DNA of 11,060 nucleotides, taken from positions 1 through 11,060 of the forward strand of contig DATIVR010000095.1 of NCBI GenBank assembly GCA_035465695.1, given 5' to 3'. Every line of letters begins with the position of its first letter. The stretch's first letter is position 1. The translations under genes were made by a program, and so were the position numbers. This DNA is from DASUBN01 sp035465695. Its GTDB lineage: Bacteria; Pseudomonadota; Gammaproteobacteria; Natronospirales; REEB76. The notes under the pieces were generated by a model. That model worked only from the letters and a program-made list of their open reading frames with translations, was not told where the DNA came from and did not search any database. Below are positions 1-6,977 of this stretch, in pieces.

Positions 1-106
1 CGGAGGCGGGGTCCTCGGCCAGGCGGGCGATGGCCACGTCCAGATCGTGGTGCTCCAGCTTGAGCTGGATGATCTGCTCGCGGATCTTGCGTGATTCCTT
101 GGCCAT
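1..106 (-). CDS. YdcH/DUF465 family small protein (3' end outside window)
   Basis: Not present among long open frames because it is cut by the left edge. Reading the minus strand from the ATG at 106 gives 35 residues, beginning MAKESRKIREQI and continuing with LKLEHHDLDVAIARL. The L-x-x-E-H-x-x-L-D-x-x-I-x-x-L pattern is the helical core of the YdcH/DUF465 family, short proteins of about 70-80 residues predicted to form a coiled helical hairpin and with no settled biochemical role. A purine-rich stretch (GGTGGGGA) precedes the start. A TAAAGT hexamer (132-137, minus strand) could be its -10 box. It is divergent from queD across a 77-bp gap. Family assignment is fairly good; function is unknown. 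Confidence 0.7.
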   Translation of the reverse strand, partial: MAKESRKIREQIIQLKLEHHDLDVAIARLAEDPAS

Positions 107-148
107 GGCCGTCCCCACCGGCGAATCCGTAACTTTACCACGGGGGCT

Positions 149-177
149 TTGCCCGGCCTCATCCCGCAAGGGATAAT
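149..177 (+). promoter_or_regulatory. Possible queD promoter with near-leaderless start
   Basis: TTGCCC (149-154) and GATAAT (172-177) are separated by 17 bp, a standard sigma-70 layout with four of six and five of six consensus bases. The -10 box ends only six bases before the queD ATG, so transcription would start at or next to the start codon. A weak ribosome-binding-like AAGGGA (168-173) overlaps the -10 box, so the site could instead be only a translation signal served by a promoter further upstream. Confidence 0.35.
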
Positions 178-183
178 GGCCGG

Positions 184-540
184 ATGGACATCTACAAGGC
201 TTTCCATATCGAGGCGGCACACCGCCTGCCCAACGTGCCGGACGGGCACAAGTGCGCCCGTCTCCACGGGCATTCGTTCCAGGTGCAGATCCACGTATCC
301 GGTCCGGTGCATCCCAAGACCGGCTGGATCATGGACTTCGCCGACCTGAAGGTAGCCTTCCAGCCGGTGTTCGATCAGCTCGATCACCGCTATCTCAACG
401 ACGTGCCGGGCCTCGAGAATCCCACCAGCGAGAACCTGGCGCGCTGGATATGGCAGAAGCTCAAACCGACGCTGCCGGTGCTTTCCAAGATAGTCGTGGA
501 GGAGACTTGCACCTCCGGATGTGTCTATGAAGGTGATTGA
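184..540 (+). CDS. queD: 6-carboxy-5,6,7,8-tetrahydropterin synthase QueD
   Basis: A 118-residue T-fold enzyme of the 6-pyruvoyl-tetrahydropterin synthase family. QueD converts 7,8-dihydroneopterin triphosphate to 6-carboxytetrahydropterin, an early step in making queuosine's 7-deazaguanine base in the cytosol. Visible signature residues are the zinc ligands His13, His28 and His30, with the catalytic Cys24 in the CARLHGH motif. Also present are Asp67-His68 in LDHRYLND, the PTSEN segment at 80-84 and the acidic Glu107 near the C-terminus that holds the pterin. The length is normal for bacterial QueD. ATG 184 was chosen because the protein aligns from its first residues (MDIYKAFHIEAAHRL). The following hydrolase gene begins 23 bp after the stop, so the two are probably cotranscribed. 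No queC, queE or queF is in the window, so these genes would have to be elsewhere. Confidence 0.93.
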   Translation: MDIYKAFHIEAAHRLPNVPDGHKCARLHGHSFQVQIHVSGPVHPKTGWIMDFADLKVAFQPVFDQLDHRYLNDVPGLENPTSENLARWIWQKLKPTLPVLSKIVVEETCTSGCVYEGD

Positions 541-563
541 TCCCGTCTGCTAAGGAGTGTCCC

Positions 564-1415
564 ATGCGCTCATCGCTGATCGCCCTGGCTTCCTTCTGCT
601 TTCTGGCCGTCCCCGCTTTCGCCGATTCCATGACCGACGCCCAATATCTGGCGGCCATGACCGCCATGCACCACGACGACGCGCCCAATGCGAGTCCGGC
701 GACCCTGCCGGCACCGGCGCAGCCTGTCAGCGGCAGCGAGGTGGTGTACGCCACCGTGAGCGGCAAGCCGGTGAAGGGATATCGGGTGAGACCGAGCGGC
801 GCCAAGGGTCCGCTGCCGGGCATCATCGTGATCCATGAGTGGTGGGGCCTGAACGACAACATCCGCAAGACTGCCGACCGCCTGGCGGGCGAGGGCTACG
901 AGGCCCTGGCGGTGGACCTCTACGGCGGCCAGTCCGCCACTACGCCCGACGATGCCGCCAAGTACATGAAGGCGGTGATGGCCGACAAGGACGCCGCCAA
1001 GGACAATCTCAGGCAGGCATACGCCTACCTGCACGACCACGAGCACGCCACCAGGATGGGCGTGATCGGCTGGTGCTTCGGCGGCGGCTGGTCCTTGCAG
1101 ACCGCGCTGCTGCTTCCGGACAAGCTGGACGCGGCGGTGATGTACTACGGCCAGCCGGTGACGGACGTGCAGCGACTCAAGACCCTGAAGATGCCGCTCA
1201 TCGGCTTCTTCGGCGAGAAGGACGCTGGGATAACCGTGGCGGACGTCACCGCCTTCCAGGAAGCGCTGCACGCGGCCGGCGTGGACGCGGAGATCCATGA
1301 GTACCCGGATGCGGGCCACGCTTTCGCGAATCCCTCCGGCAAGAACTACCAGGCAGCAGCCGCGAAGGATTCATGGGACAGGACCGTGAAGTTCTTCAAG
1401 GCCCATCTGCACTAG
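564..1415 (+). CDS. Exported dienelactone hydrolase family protein
   Basis: A 283-residue alpha/beta hydrolase. It begins with a clear Sec signal peptide (about residues 1-20, cleavage after VPAFA), so it should act in the periplasm. A polar, Ala/Pro-rich linker runs to about residue 60. The hydrolase domain carries the dienelactone-hydrolase marks: HEWWGLND with Glu92, nucleophile Cys171 in GWCFGGG, Asp220 in GEKDAG and His252 in DAGHAFANP, a complete Cys-Asp-His triad. The family opens cyclic lactones or other esters. Many exported members are not tied to aromatic degradation, and nothing here fixes the substrate. The open frame extends to an ATG at 537 overlapping queD, but AAGGAG at 552-557 sits six bases before ATG 564 and the signal peptide starts there, so 564 is preferred. 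Confidence 0.88.
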   Translation: MRSSLIALASFCFLAVPAFADSMTDAQYLAAMTAMHHDDAPNASPATLPAPAQPVSGSEVVYATVSGKPVKGYRVRPSGAKGPLPGIIVIHEWWGLNDNIRKTADRLAGEGYEALAVDLYGGQSATTPDDAAKYMKAVMADKDAAKDNLRQAYAYLHDHEHATRMGVIGWCFGGGWSLQTALLLPDKLDAAVMYYGQPVTDVQRLKTLKMPLIGFFGEKDAGITVADVTAFQEALHAAGVDAEIHEYPDAGHAFANPSGKNYQAAAAKDSWDRTVKFFKAHLH

Positions 1416-1478
1416 CAGCTGTTGCGCTCGGCAAGGCTTTGCCAGTAGCAGGAAGAAGCGTGCCGGCCGAGGGCAGGT

Positions 1479-2732
1479 TCAGTCCAGGGTAAGCGACATC
1501 GCGCTGAGATTCAGCGTGTAGCTCTTGAACTTCTTGAACACGTCCTGCCCCAGGTCGCACATGATGTAGTCCTGAGGCAGATTCTTGCCGAGATAGATCC
1601 GCGCACTGTGACGCAAGGTCACGTCGTGGCCCGCCACCGTCAGCGTCAGCTCCTTTATCGGCAGCGAGGCCGGAGGCACTGGGGCCGTGGTGCCCGTGGG
1701 CGCGACCTTCGGCCGCACGCCGCCCAGGTCATCCATGTAATCGTCGTAATACGTCTTGTAGAACACCGTGTGCGGCGAACGGAAGTTCAGGCGGCACAGC
1801 GCCTGGTGTCCACGCACCTGGACCTGCGTCAGGAGCAGATCGCCATCCAGCGCCACGTTATCCACCGCCGTCGCGGCCACCCGCTTGGGGATGTCCAACA
1901 CGTGTCGGCGGGCCTGCGTGAGCGAGCCCATGCCCGCATACACCGGATAGCCGAAGATCCCCGGCAGGCTCTCGCCCCTCACCGAGATGGCGCCATCGGG
2001 CACCACCAGGAACACCACGTTGTCGTACTGCAGGTTGCCGAGCAGCAGCGAGGAGGCCACGGTCACGTCGGCGCTCACGTTGCTGCCGCCGTAGGGCAGT
2101 TGGAACCCGGCCGGGGTGACCTTGAGCTTGAGGCGCTGCGCCTCGGAGCGGGTGATCATCGAATAGGGGAGGTCGCCGGCGAAACTGTAGCAGGGGTCGA
2201 TGCCCACCGTGACCGGCGCGCAATAGTTGCCGCCGCCTTGCGCGGCCAGGATGATGTGCGAGTCGCCGCTGCGCGTCACCTGCTGCGGATCGGTGCCAGA
2301 GAGCACGCTCAAGAGCTTGAGATGGTTCTGTGCCGCGGCCAGGCGCGCGTCACCCTTGCGTTCATACAGGTCGATGAGCGTCCGCTCGGCGTCCAGGGCC
2401 CCGGCATAGTCGTAGAGCCTGAGGTCGTTCTCCAGGCGCATCTGCATCAGGAAGGGCATCAACGCGGTGTCGATGTTCTTGGCCAGCATGGGCTCGATGA
2501 GCTTGTTGGCCGCCGCCGGCTGGTCGAAGGCGGTGAGCACCGCTGCGGTGTAGAAGCGCTTCTGCTCCGAGTCCGGTCCGCGGTCCGCCGCCACCAAGGT
2601 GCGCAAGGCGAAGAAGTCATGGGCCGCATAGGCCTTGGCGTAGTCCGAACTCCGGTCGGCGGAGGCGGGGCCGCAGAGGAGCAGGGTCGCCAGGATGAGC
2701 AGTCCGGCCGGAATGGGAAGACGGCGCAGCAT
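1479..2732 (-). CDS. Exported retropepsin-like protein lacking catalytic aspartates
   Basis: A 417-residue protein with a signal peptide (about 1-25, ending PASA). Residues 30-145 are helical and TPR-like (for example DYAGALDAERTLIDLY). The rest resembles a duplicated retropepsin-like aspartic protease. Lobe one (about 165-280) shows the flap/strand pattern and an LPGIFGYPVYAGMGSL element, equivalent to the usual G-I-hydrophobic-G-F/Y-P-V segment. Lobe two (about 285-417) ends in DLGQDVFKKFKSYTLNLSAM, the usual last strands. Where D-T/S-G should stand, lobe one has SFAGDLPYSMI (183-193) and lobe two has RLNFRSPHTVF (314-324). The catalytic Asp is therefore missing in the first and replaced by Asn316 in the second. 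It may be an inactive binding protein. There is no strong ribosome binding site. A Pro/Thr-rich linker lies at about 340-357. Fold assignment is by pattern only. Confidence 0.65.
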   Translation of the reverse strand: MLRRLPIPAGLLILATLLLCGPASADRSSDYAKAYAAHDFFALRTLVAADRGPDSEQKRFYTAAVLTAFDQPAAANKLIEPMLAKNIDTALMPFLMQMRLENDLRLYDYAGALDAERTLIDLYERKGDARLAAAQNHLKLLSVLSGTDPQQVTRSGDSHIILAAQGGGNYCAPVTVGIDPCYSFAGDLPYSMITRSEAQRLKLKVTPAGFQLPYGGSNVSADVTVASSLLLGNLQYDNVVFLVVPDGAISVRGESLPGIFGYPVYAGMGSLTQARRHVLDIPKRVAATAVDNVALDGDLLLTQVQVRGHQALCRLNFRSPHTVFYKTYYDDYMDDLGGVRPKVAPTGTTAPVPPASLPIKELTLTVAGHDVTLRHSARIYLGKNLPQDYIMCDLGQDVFKKFKSYTLNLSAMSLTLD

Positions 2733-2738
2733 GGCGGG

Positions 2739-2744
2739 ATTTTA
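2739..2744 (-). promoter_or_regulatory. Candidate -10 box for the retropepsin-like gene
   Basis: On the minus strand the hexamer TAAAAT (five of six consensus bases) ends six bases before the ATG at 2732, inside a small GGGG-TAAAAT-CCC dyad. No good -35 element is seen at 16-18 bp, and no Shine-Dalgarno sequence precedes the start. If used, the transcript would be nearly leaderless. Confidence 0.25.
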
Positions 2745-2835
2745 CCCCGCGTCCTCGCGGGCGCGATATATCCGGCGGTGACTACATCGGGGAAATGCTA
2801 CGCTTGAAGGCACCCTACCCATGCGGAGCTTTCCC

Positions 2836-3393
2836 ATGCGTTCCCTCGCGGCTTTCCTGCTGAGTCTCGCCCTGGCTGCTCCGGCCTTCGCCGTCACCGT
2901 GGCGGGTGTGGACGTGCCCGACACCGCCACCGTCGCCAACACCCCCTTGGTGCTGAACGGCGCCGGCGTGCGCGTGAGGTTCTTCTTCAAGATCTACGCC
3001 GGCGGCCTGTACCTGCCGCAGAAGAGCTCGGACCCGGCGGCCATCGTCGCCAGCACCGGGCCCGACCGCATCCTGATGCACATGATCTACGACGGCGTCA
3101 GCAAGAGCCAGTTCGCGGATGCCTGGCATGACGACTTCAAGGCCAACAATCCGGCCGACTACGACAAGCTGCACGACCAGATCGAGCAGTTCATCTCCTG
3201 GTTCGGCGACTCCAAGAAGGGCGATGTCATCACCATGGACTACGTGCCCGGCACCGGCACCCAAGTGAGCTGGAACGGCGTGCTCAAAGGTACGATTCCT
3301 GGCGAGGCTTTCCACAAGGCGCTGTTGAACGTCTACATGGGTCCGAACCCGCCGACCAGTTCACTCAAGGAAAGCATGCTGGGGAAAGACTGA
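2836..3393 (+). CDS. Exported chalcone isomerase-like family protein
   Basis: A 185-residue protein with a signal peptide (MRSLAAFLLSLALAAPAFA) and a single chalcone-isomerase-fold domain of the bacterial periplasmic type. Recognisable parts are AGVDVPDTATV near the mature start and VLNGAGVRVRFFFKIYAGGLYLP, the family's G-x-G-x-R-x-x-F-F-x-K-x-Y-x-x-x-L-Y-L pattern. The GTGTQVSWNGVLKGTIPG strand-turn and the closing FHKALLNVYMGPNPPT-x-S-L-K also fit. Bacterial members are thought to bind fatty-acid-like or small hydrophobic ligands rather than isomerise chalcone; no enzyme activity can be claimed here. The frame is open from an ATG at 2821, but GGAG at 2825-2828 lies seven bases before ATG 2836, which also gives the cleaner signal peptide. 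It is first in a plus-strand run with the reductase (16-bp gap) and lipoprotein. Confidence 0.85.
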   Translation: MRSLAAFLLSLALAAPAFAVTVAGVDVPDTATVANTPLVLNGAGVRVRFFFKIYAGGLYLPQKSSDPAAIVASTGPDRILMHMIYDGVSKSQFADAWHDDFKANNPADYDKLHDQIEQFISWFGDSKKGDVITMDYVPGTGTQVSWNGVLKGTIPGEAFHKALLNVYMGPNPPTSSLKESMLGKD

Positions 3394-3409
3394 CGCAGGA
3401 GGCGAGACG

Positions 3410-4399
3410 ATGCAGAAGCGCAAGCTCGGCAGCCAGGGACTCATGGTCCCGGCCATGGGCCTGGGATGCATGGGCATGAGCCATGCTTACGGCCAGCCTG
3501 ACGACACCGAGTCGCTGGCGACGCTGTACCGGGCCATCGAACTCGGCTGCAACTTCTTCGATACCGCCGAAGTGTATGGTCCTTTCCGCAACGAGGAGCT
3601 TTTAGGGAGAGCCTTCAAGGGCCGCCGCCACGAGGTGATTCTCGCCACCAAGTTCGGATTCAAGATCGTGGATGGCAAACAGGTGGGCACCGAGCGCGAC
3701 AGCCGCCCGGCGCATATCCGCGAGGCGGTGGAAGGTTCGCTGCGAAGACTCGGTACCGACCACATCGATCTGCTCTACCAGCACCGCATCGATCCCGCCG
3801 TGCCCATCGAGGAGGTGGCCGGCGCCGTGGCGGAGCTCGTGCAACAGGGCAAGGTGAGATACTTCGGCCTCTCGGAGGCCGGCGTCGCCAACATCCGTCG
3901 CGCCCACGAGGTATTCCCGGTCACGGCGCTGCAGAGCGAGTATTCGCTCTGGGAGCGCAACCTCGAGAAAGATGTGATCCCCACGCTGCGGGATTTGGGC
4001 ATCGGCCTGGTTCCATTCAGCCCCCTGGGAAGAGGCTTCCTCACCGGCGAGGTGAAGCGCGCCGAGGACTATCCGGAGGGCGACTTCCGCCGCAACGATC
4101 CCCGTTACCAGGGCGCCAACTACGATGCCAACATGGCCGCCGCCTACGCGGTGCGCGAACTGGCGGAGGCCAAGGGCGTGAGACCGGGGCAGATCGCGCT
4201 GGCCTGGGTGCTGCACAAGGGCGAAGATGTGGTGCCGATCCCCGGCACCAAGCACCGCAAGTATTTGGAAGAGAACGTCGCGGCTGCGGATATCCGGCTG
4301 GATGCGGCGGAGCTCAAGGACCTGGATACCGCCTTGAGCCCGGACAAGGTCTCGGGACCGCGCTACGCGCCCGCGAACATGTCCATGGTGGATCGCTGA
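3410..4399 (+). CDS. Aldo/keto reductase
   Basis: A 329-residue cytosolic NADPH-dependent reductase with the (beta/alpha)8 barrel of the aldo/keto reductase superfamily. It is closest in appearance to the AKR13-like group of bacterial enzymes (start QKRKLGSQGLMVPAMGLGCMGMS). The catalytic tetrad is intact: Asp51 and Tyr56 in FFDTAEVYGP, Lys81 in LATKFGF and His125 in LLYQHRID. The cofactor-binding end is present as FSPLGRGFLTG and, near the C-terminus, IPGTKHRKYLEEN. It would reduce aldehydes or ketones; the substrate is not deducible. An excellent AGGAGG (3397-3402) lies seven bases before the ATG. The stop overlaps the start of the next gene (TGATG), so translation of the two is probably coupled. 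Confidence 0.93.
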   Translation: MQKRKLGSQGLMVPAMGLGCMGMSHAYGQPDDTESLATLYRAIELGCNFFDTAEVYGPFRNEELLGRAFKGRRHEVILATKFGFKIVDGKQVGTERDSRPAHIREAVEGSLRRLGTDHIDLLYQHRIDPAVPIEEVAGAVAELVQQGKVRYFGLSEAGVANIRRAHEVFPVTALQSEYSLWERNLEKDVIPTLRDLGIGLVPFSPLGRGFLTGEVKRAEDYPEGDFRRNDPRYQGANYDANMAAAYAVRELAEAKGVRPGQIALAWVLHKGEDVVPIPGTKHRKYLEENVAAADIRLDAAELKDLDTALSPDKVSGPRYAPANMSMVDR

Positions 4400-4947
4400 T
4401 GCGAGCCCGTCTCGGACTCGGGCTGGCCGCAGTCATTTTCCTCGCCGCCTGTGCCACCGCGCCCAAGGATGCCCCTGGCTTCTCGGTGGACTCGCTGCCG
4501 CAGGACCCGGCCTATGCATTGCTGGTGGTATATCGCGGCTTGGTGCCGCCCCTCGCCTACAAGTCCACCCTATCGGTGAACGGGGTAGAGGCGGTGGAGA
4601 TGCCCAACGAGGCGTTCACCTGGATCAAGGTACGGCCCGGCCACACCTCGCTCAAGAACGACTGGTCCTTCGCCGCCGGCAACCCCGCGGGAGCGTTAGA
4701 CCTGGCGGCGCAGGCAGGCCATCGCTACTACATCGAGATCTTCTATCCGGGCGACGGCAGTCCGATCACGGCAGTCACTGGTCTCGCGACTTACCACACG
4801 CCCATGCAAGGGCGCGGCCTGGACACCCGTGATGAAGCGACCGCATTGAAGATTCTCCACTCCTGTCGCTACGTGCCGGTAGAAGACGGCTACGTGCCGC
4901 CTGCTCCCATATCGGATGACGTCCAGGCCATGGGCACAGGGCACTGA
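4399..4947 (+). CDS. DUF2846-like lipoprotein
   Basis: A 182-residue predicted lipoprotein. Residues 1-17 are a lipoprotein signal with lipobox L-A-A-C, giving lipidated Cys18. The next residue is Ala, which favours outer-membrane sorting rather than inner-membrane retention. The body has a DUF2846-like pattern: PAYALLVVYRG, then LSVNGVEAVEMPNEAFTWIKV, then PGHTSL, with a later HRYYIEIFYPG strand. The family is a small beta sandwich of unknown function. The start overlaps the reductase stop by one base, so it is likely coupled to it, although a functional link is not obvious. Its stop lies three bases from the convergent cysQ stop. Lipidation is confident; the domain call is moderate. Confidence 0.75.
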   Translation: MRARLGLGLAAVIFLAACATAPKDAPGFSVDSLPQDPAYALLVVYRGLVPPLAYKSTLSVNGVEAVEMPNEAFTWIKVRPGHTSLKNDWSFAAGNPAGALDLAAQAGHRYYIEIFYPGDGSPITAVTGLATYHTPMQGRGLDTRDEATALKILHSCRYVPVEDGYVPPAPISDDVQAMGTGH

Positions 4948-4950
4948 TTC

Positions 4951-5748
4951 TTAGAGAAAAGCACGCCAATCGCGAGACGAATCCGCATACGCGATGAAAT
5001 GGGGATTCAGCAGCGATTCCTTGCTGTTGTAGGGCAAGGGTTTCCCGTCCATCCCGATCACCTGACCGCCCGCAGCCAGCAGCACCGCATGTCCGGCGCC
5101 CGTGTCCCATTCGGAGGTGGGGCCTAGCCGCGGATACACATCCGCCAGACCCTCCGCCACCAGGCAGAACTTGAGGGAACTGCCCCGCGATACCGTCTCG
5201 TGCGGCCCCAGCTTCTCGAGATAACCGTCCAGCAGCGGTCCGCGGTGCGAGCGGCTCGCCACCACCTTCACCGGCTTGCCTTCCACCAGCTTGCGCACCT
5301 TGATGGGCGAGGTCTGTCCGTCCTGGTCGCGCTTGAAAGCGCCCACGCCCACGCTGCCGTAGTAGCTCATGCCGGTCACCGGCACGTACACCACGCCCAC
5401 CACCGGCACGCCGTGCTGGATGAGGGCGATGTTCACGGTGAAGTCGCCGTTCTTGCTGATGAACTCCTTGGTGCCGTCCAGCGGGTCCACCAGCCAATAG
5501 CTGTCCCACCGGCGCCGCTCGGCGAACGGCACATCGGCGGACTCCTCCGAGAGCACCGGCAGGTCCGGCGTGATGCGCTTCAGGTCCGCCACGATCACCT
5601 TGTGCGCGGCATAGTCGGCGTCCGTCACCGGCGACTTGTCTTCCTTCATCGCCACCGTGAATTCGGTGGCGTACACGCGCATGATCTGCTGTCCCGCGGC
5701 GCGGGCGATGTCCAGCAGGGGTGCCAGCAGCTTCTCGTCGGTCGGCAT
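4951..5748 (-). CDS. cysQ: 3'(2'),5'-bisphosphate nucleotidase CysQ
   Basis: A 265-residue member of the inositol-monophosphatase-like superfamily. CysQ hydrolyses 3'-phosphoadenosine 5'-phosphate, a by-product of sulfate assimilation, to AMP and phosphate, using Mg2+ and inhibited by Li+. The metal-binding motifs are complete: Glu68-Glu69 in LSEES, Asp88-Pro-Leu-Asp91-Gly-Thr, and Trp214-Asp215 in SEWDTGAGHAVL. The N-terminal KSPVTDADYAAHKVI also matches the family. The frame is open upstream to 6489 only because it runs antisense through the yrfG gene. The homology begins at MPTDEKLL, so ATG 5748 is chosen, although its ribosome binding site is weak. It is divergent from yrfG with 45 bp between starts; the two often neighbour each other in gammaproteobacteria. 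Confidence 0.92.
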   Translation of the reverse strand: MPTDEKLLAPLLDIARAAGQQIMRVYATEFTVAMKEDKSPVTDADYAAHKVIVADLKRITPDLPVLSEESADVPFAERRRWDSYWLVDPLDGTKEFISKNGDFTVNIALIQHGVPVVGVVYVPVTGMSYYGSVGVGAFKRDQDGQTSPIKVRKLVEGKPVKVVASRSHRGPLLDGYLEKLGPHETVSRGSSLKFCLVAEGLADVYPRLGPTSEWDTGAGHAVLLAAGGQVIGMDGKPLPYNSKESLLNPHFIAYADSSRDWRAFL

Positions 5749-5771
5749 GTGAAATCTCGTATGGGCAGACG

Positions 5772-5790
5772 GCCGGTATATGATACCGGC
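5772..5790. promoter_or_regulatory. Inverted repeat between cysQ and yrfG
   Basis: GCCGGTAT (5772-5779) and ATACCGGC (5783-5790) form perfect 8-bp arms around a 3-bp spacer, centred in the 45-bp gap between two divergent starts. The centre reads TATGAT on the plus strand (5779-5784) and TATCAT on the minus strand, each five of six bases of a -10 box. It may be an operator overlapping back-to-back promoters. No convincing -35 elements are visible on either side, so this is a candidate only. Confidence 0.4.
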
Positions 5791-5793
5791 TCT

Positions 5794-6465
5794 ATGCAGC
5801 CTCCCGCGCACGAGTTGCCCGATTTGCAGGACGTGGACAGCGTGTTCCTGGACATGGACGGCACGCTGCTGGACCTGCACTTCGACAACCACTTCTGGCT
5901 TGAACATATCCCGCTGCGCTGGGGCGAGCGGGAAGGCCTCTCCAAACAGGCGGCGCTGGAGGCGCTCACGCCGCGTTTCCGCGCGGTGGAGGGCACCCTG
6001 GCCTGGTATTCCCTGGACCACTGGTCCCGGGAGCTGGACATGGATGTGGTGACCTTGAAGCGCGAGGTGGAACACCTGATCCAGGTGCTGCCCCATGCCG
6101 AAGACTTCCTGAAGAAGGTGCGGGCTTCGGCCAAGCGTCTGGTGCTGGTGACCAACGCCCATGCGCCGGTGCTGGAGATGAAGATGCAGCGCACCCAGAT
6201 CGACGCCTACTTCGACAACATCGTCTCCTCCCATGACCTGGGCAATCCCAAGGAGACGGCGCCGTTCTGGCACAGTCTGCAGGAAGCGGAGCCCTTCGAT
6301 CCGGCCCGCACCTTGTTCGCGGATGACAGCTTGCCGGTGTTGAGGGCAGCGCGGGACTACGGCATCCGCCATCTGGTGGCCATGCGCAAGCCCGACTCGC
6401 GACGTCCCGCGCGGGAGATCGTGGATTTCCCGTCCATCGAGTCGTTCGCGGAGCTGATGCCCTAA
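5794..6465 (+). CDS. yrfG: HAD-superfamily GMP/IMP nucleotidase (YrfG-like)
   Basis: A 223-residue haloacid-dehalogenase hydrolase. Characterised YrfG-type enzymes dephosphorylate purine nucleoside monophosphates, mainly GMP and IMP. The HAD motifs are in place: Asp20-Met-Asp22-Gly-Thr (nucleophile and acid/base), Thr120 in VLVTNAH, Lys153 in NPKE, and Asp177-Asp178 in LFADDS. YrfG-specific stretches include LDLHFDNHFW after motif I, TLAWYSLDHWS in the cap, and YGIRHLVAM near the end. ATG 5794 was chosen because the family starts a few residues before DVDSVFLDMDGT; no Shine-Dalgarno sequence precedes it, so a leaderless or very short-leader transcript is possible. The last four bases overlap the convergent intramembrane protease gene. 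Confidence 0.88.
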   Translation: MQPPAHELPDLQDVDSVFLDMDGTLLDLHFDNHFWLEHIPLRWGEREGLSKQAALEALTPRFRAVEGTLAWYSLDHWSRELDMDVVTLKREVEHLIQVLPHAEDFLKKVRASAKRLVLVTNAHAPVLEMKMQRTQIDAYFDNIVSSHDLGNPKETAPFWHSLQEAEPFDPARTLFADDSLPVLRAARDYGIRHLVAMRKPDSRRPAREIVDFPSIESFAELMP

Positions 6466-6953
6466 GGGAACAGTCCGCGCGCCGTCCACCAGGCGCTGAG
6501 GAAGAACCCGGTATTGAAGACCACGTGTGCGATGAGCGCGGGCCAGACGCTATCGTGCCGGTCGCGCAACCAGCCGAAGACCAGCGAGGGAGCAACCACC
6601 GCCGCCGCCCACAGTGGCGGATGGTAGACCAGATGCAGCAGCGCGAATGGCAGCGTGGTGCCGAGGTTCGCGATGCTGATGCCCGCCCAATCCCTGCGGC
6701 CCCAGGCCCATTCCCGCATCAGGCCCTGCAGCAACCCGCGGAACGACAGTTCTTCGACGAGGGGCTGCCACAGCAGCACGGCGCCCCATAGCACCGCACT
6801 CGTCGGCAGCGAGGGCAGAGGGTCCAGGCCGGAGACGGGAAAAACCGCCACCGCCGTCAGCAGCCCTCCAACCAGCAGCAGCCACCACGCACGATCCGTC
6901 CATAGCCTGCGCGGCAGCGCCAGCCCGAGCGTGGCAGATATCTCCCGTTCCAT
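6462..6953 (-). CDS. mrtJ: CPBP glutamic intramembrane protease, probable JDVT-CTERM sorting enzyme
   Basis: A 163-residue, very hydrophobic protein of the CPBP/Rce1 (CAAX protease, ABI) family. All three family motifs are present: Glu67-Glu68-x-x-x-Arg72 in VEELSFRG, His107 in FALLHL, and His143-x-x-x-Asn147 in AHVVFN. These residues form the catalytic and water-binding set within membrane helices. I see about five candidate transmembrane segments, at roughly 22-40, 52-68, 96-110, 114-130 and 136-154. The next gene on the same strand encodes a protein ending in a JDVT-CTERM-type signal, and a second such protein lies beyond it. The best reading is the dedicated sorting endopeptidase, called MrtJ in the myxosortase-related group. 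The symbol rests on this context and small size, not on a family search. No strong ribosome binding site is seen. A general CPBP protease is the alternative. Confidence 0.75.
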   Translation of the reverse strand: MEREISATLGLALPRRLWTDRAWWLLLVGGLLTAVAVFPVSGLDPLPSLPTSAVLWGAVLLWQPLVEELSFRGLLQGLMREWAWGRRDWAGISIANLGTTLPFALLHLVYHPPLWAAAVVAPSLVFGWLRDRHDSVWPALIAHVVFNTGFFLSAWWTARGLFP

Positions 6954-6977
6954 GTCAGCGATGATAGCTCTGAAACA

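Noticed and set aside
1427..1471. Bidirectional terminator between the two convergent genes
   Set aside because: Only a 5-bp GGCAA/TTGCC stem, or a competing CTCGGC/GCCGAG pairing, with no T-run on either strand.
5200..5793. Plus-strand extension of the yrfG frame
   Set aside because: It runs antisense through cysQ and is His/Arg-rich with no family pattern; the YrfG match starts after 5794.
5749..6489. Upstream minus-strand extension of the cysQ frame by 247 residues
   Set aside because: It is antisense to yrfG, has no recognisable protein pattern, and CysQ homology begins at the ATG at 5748.
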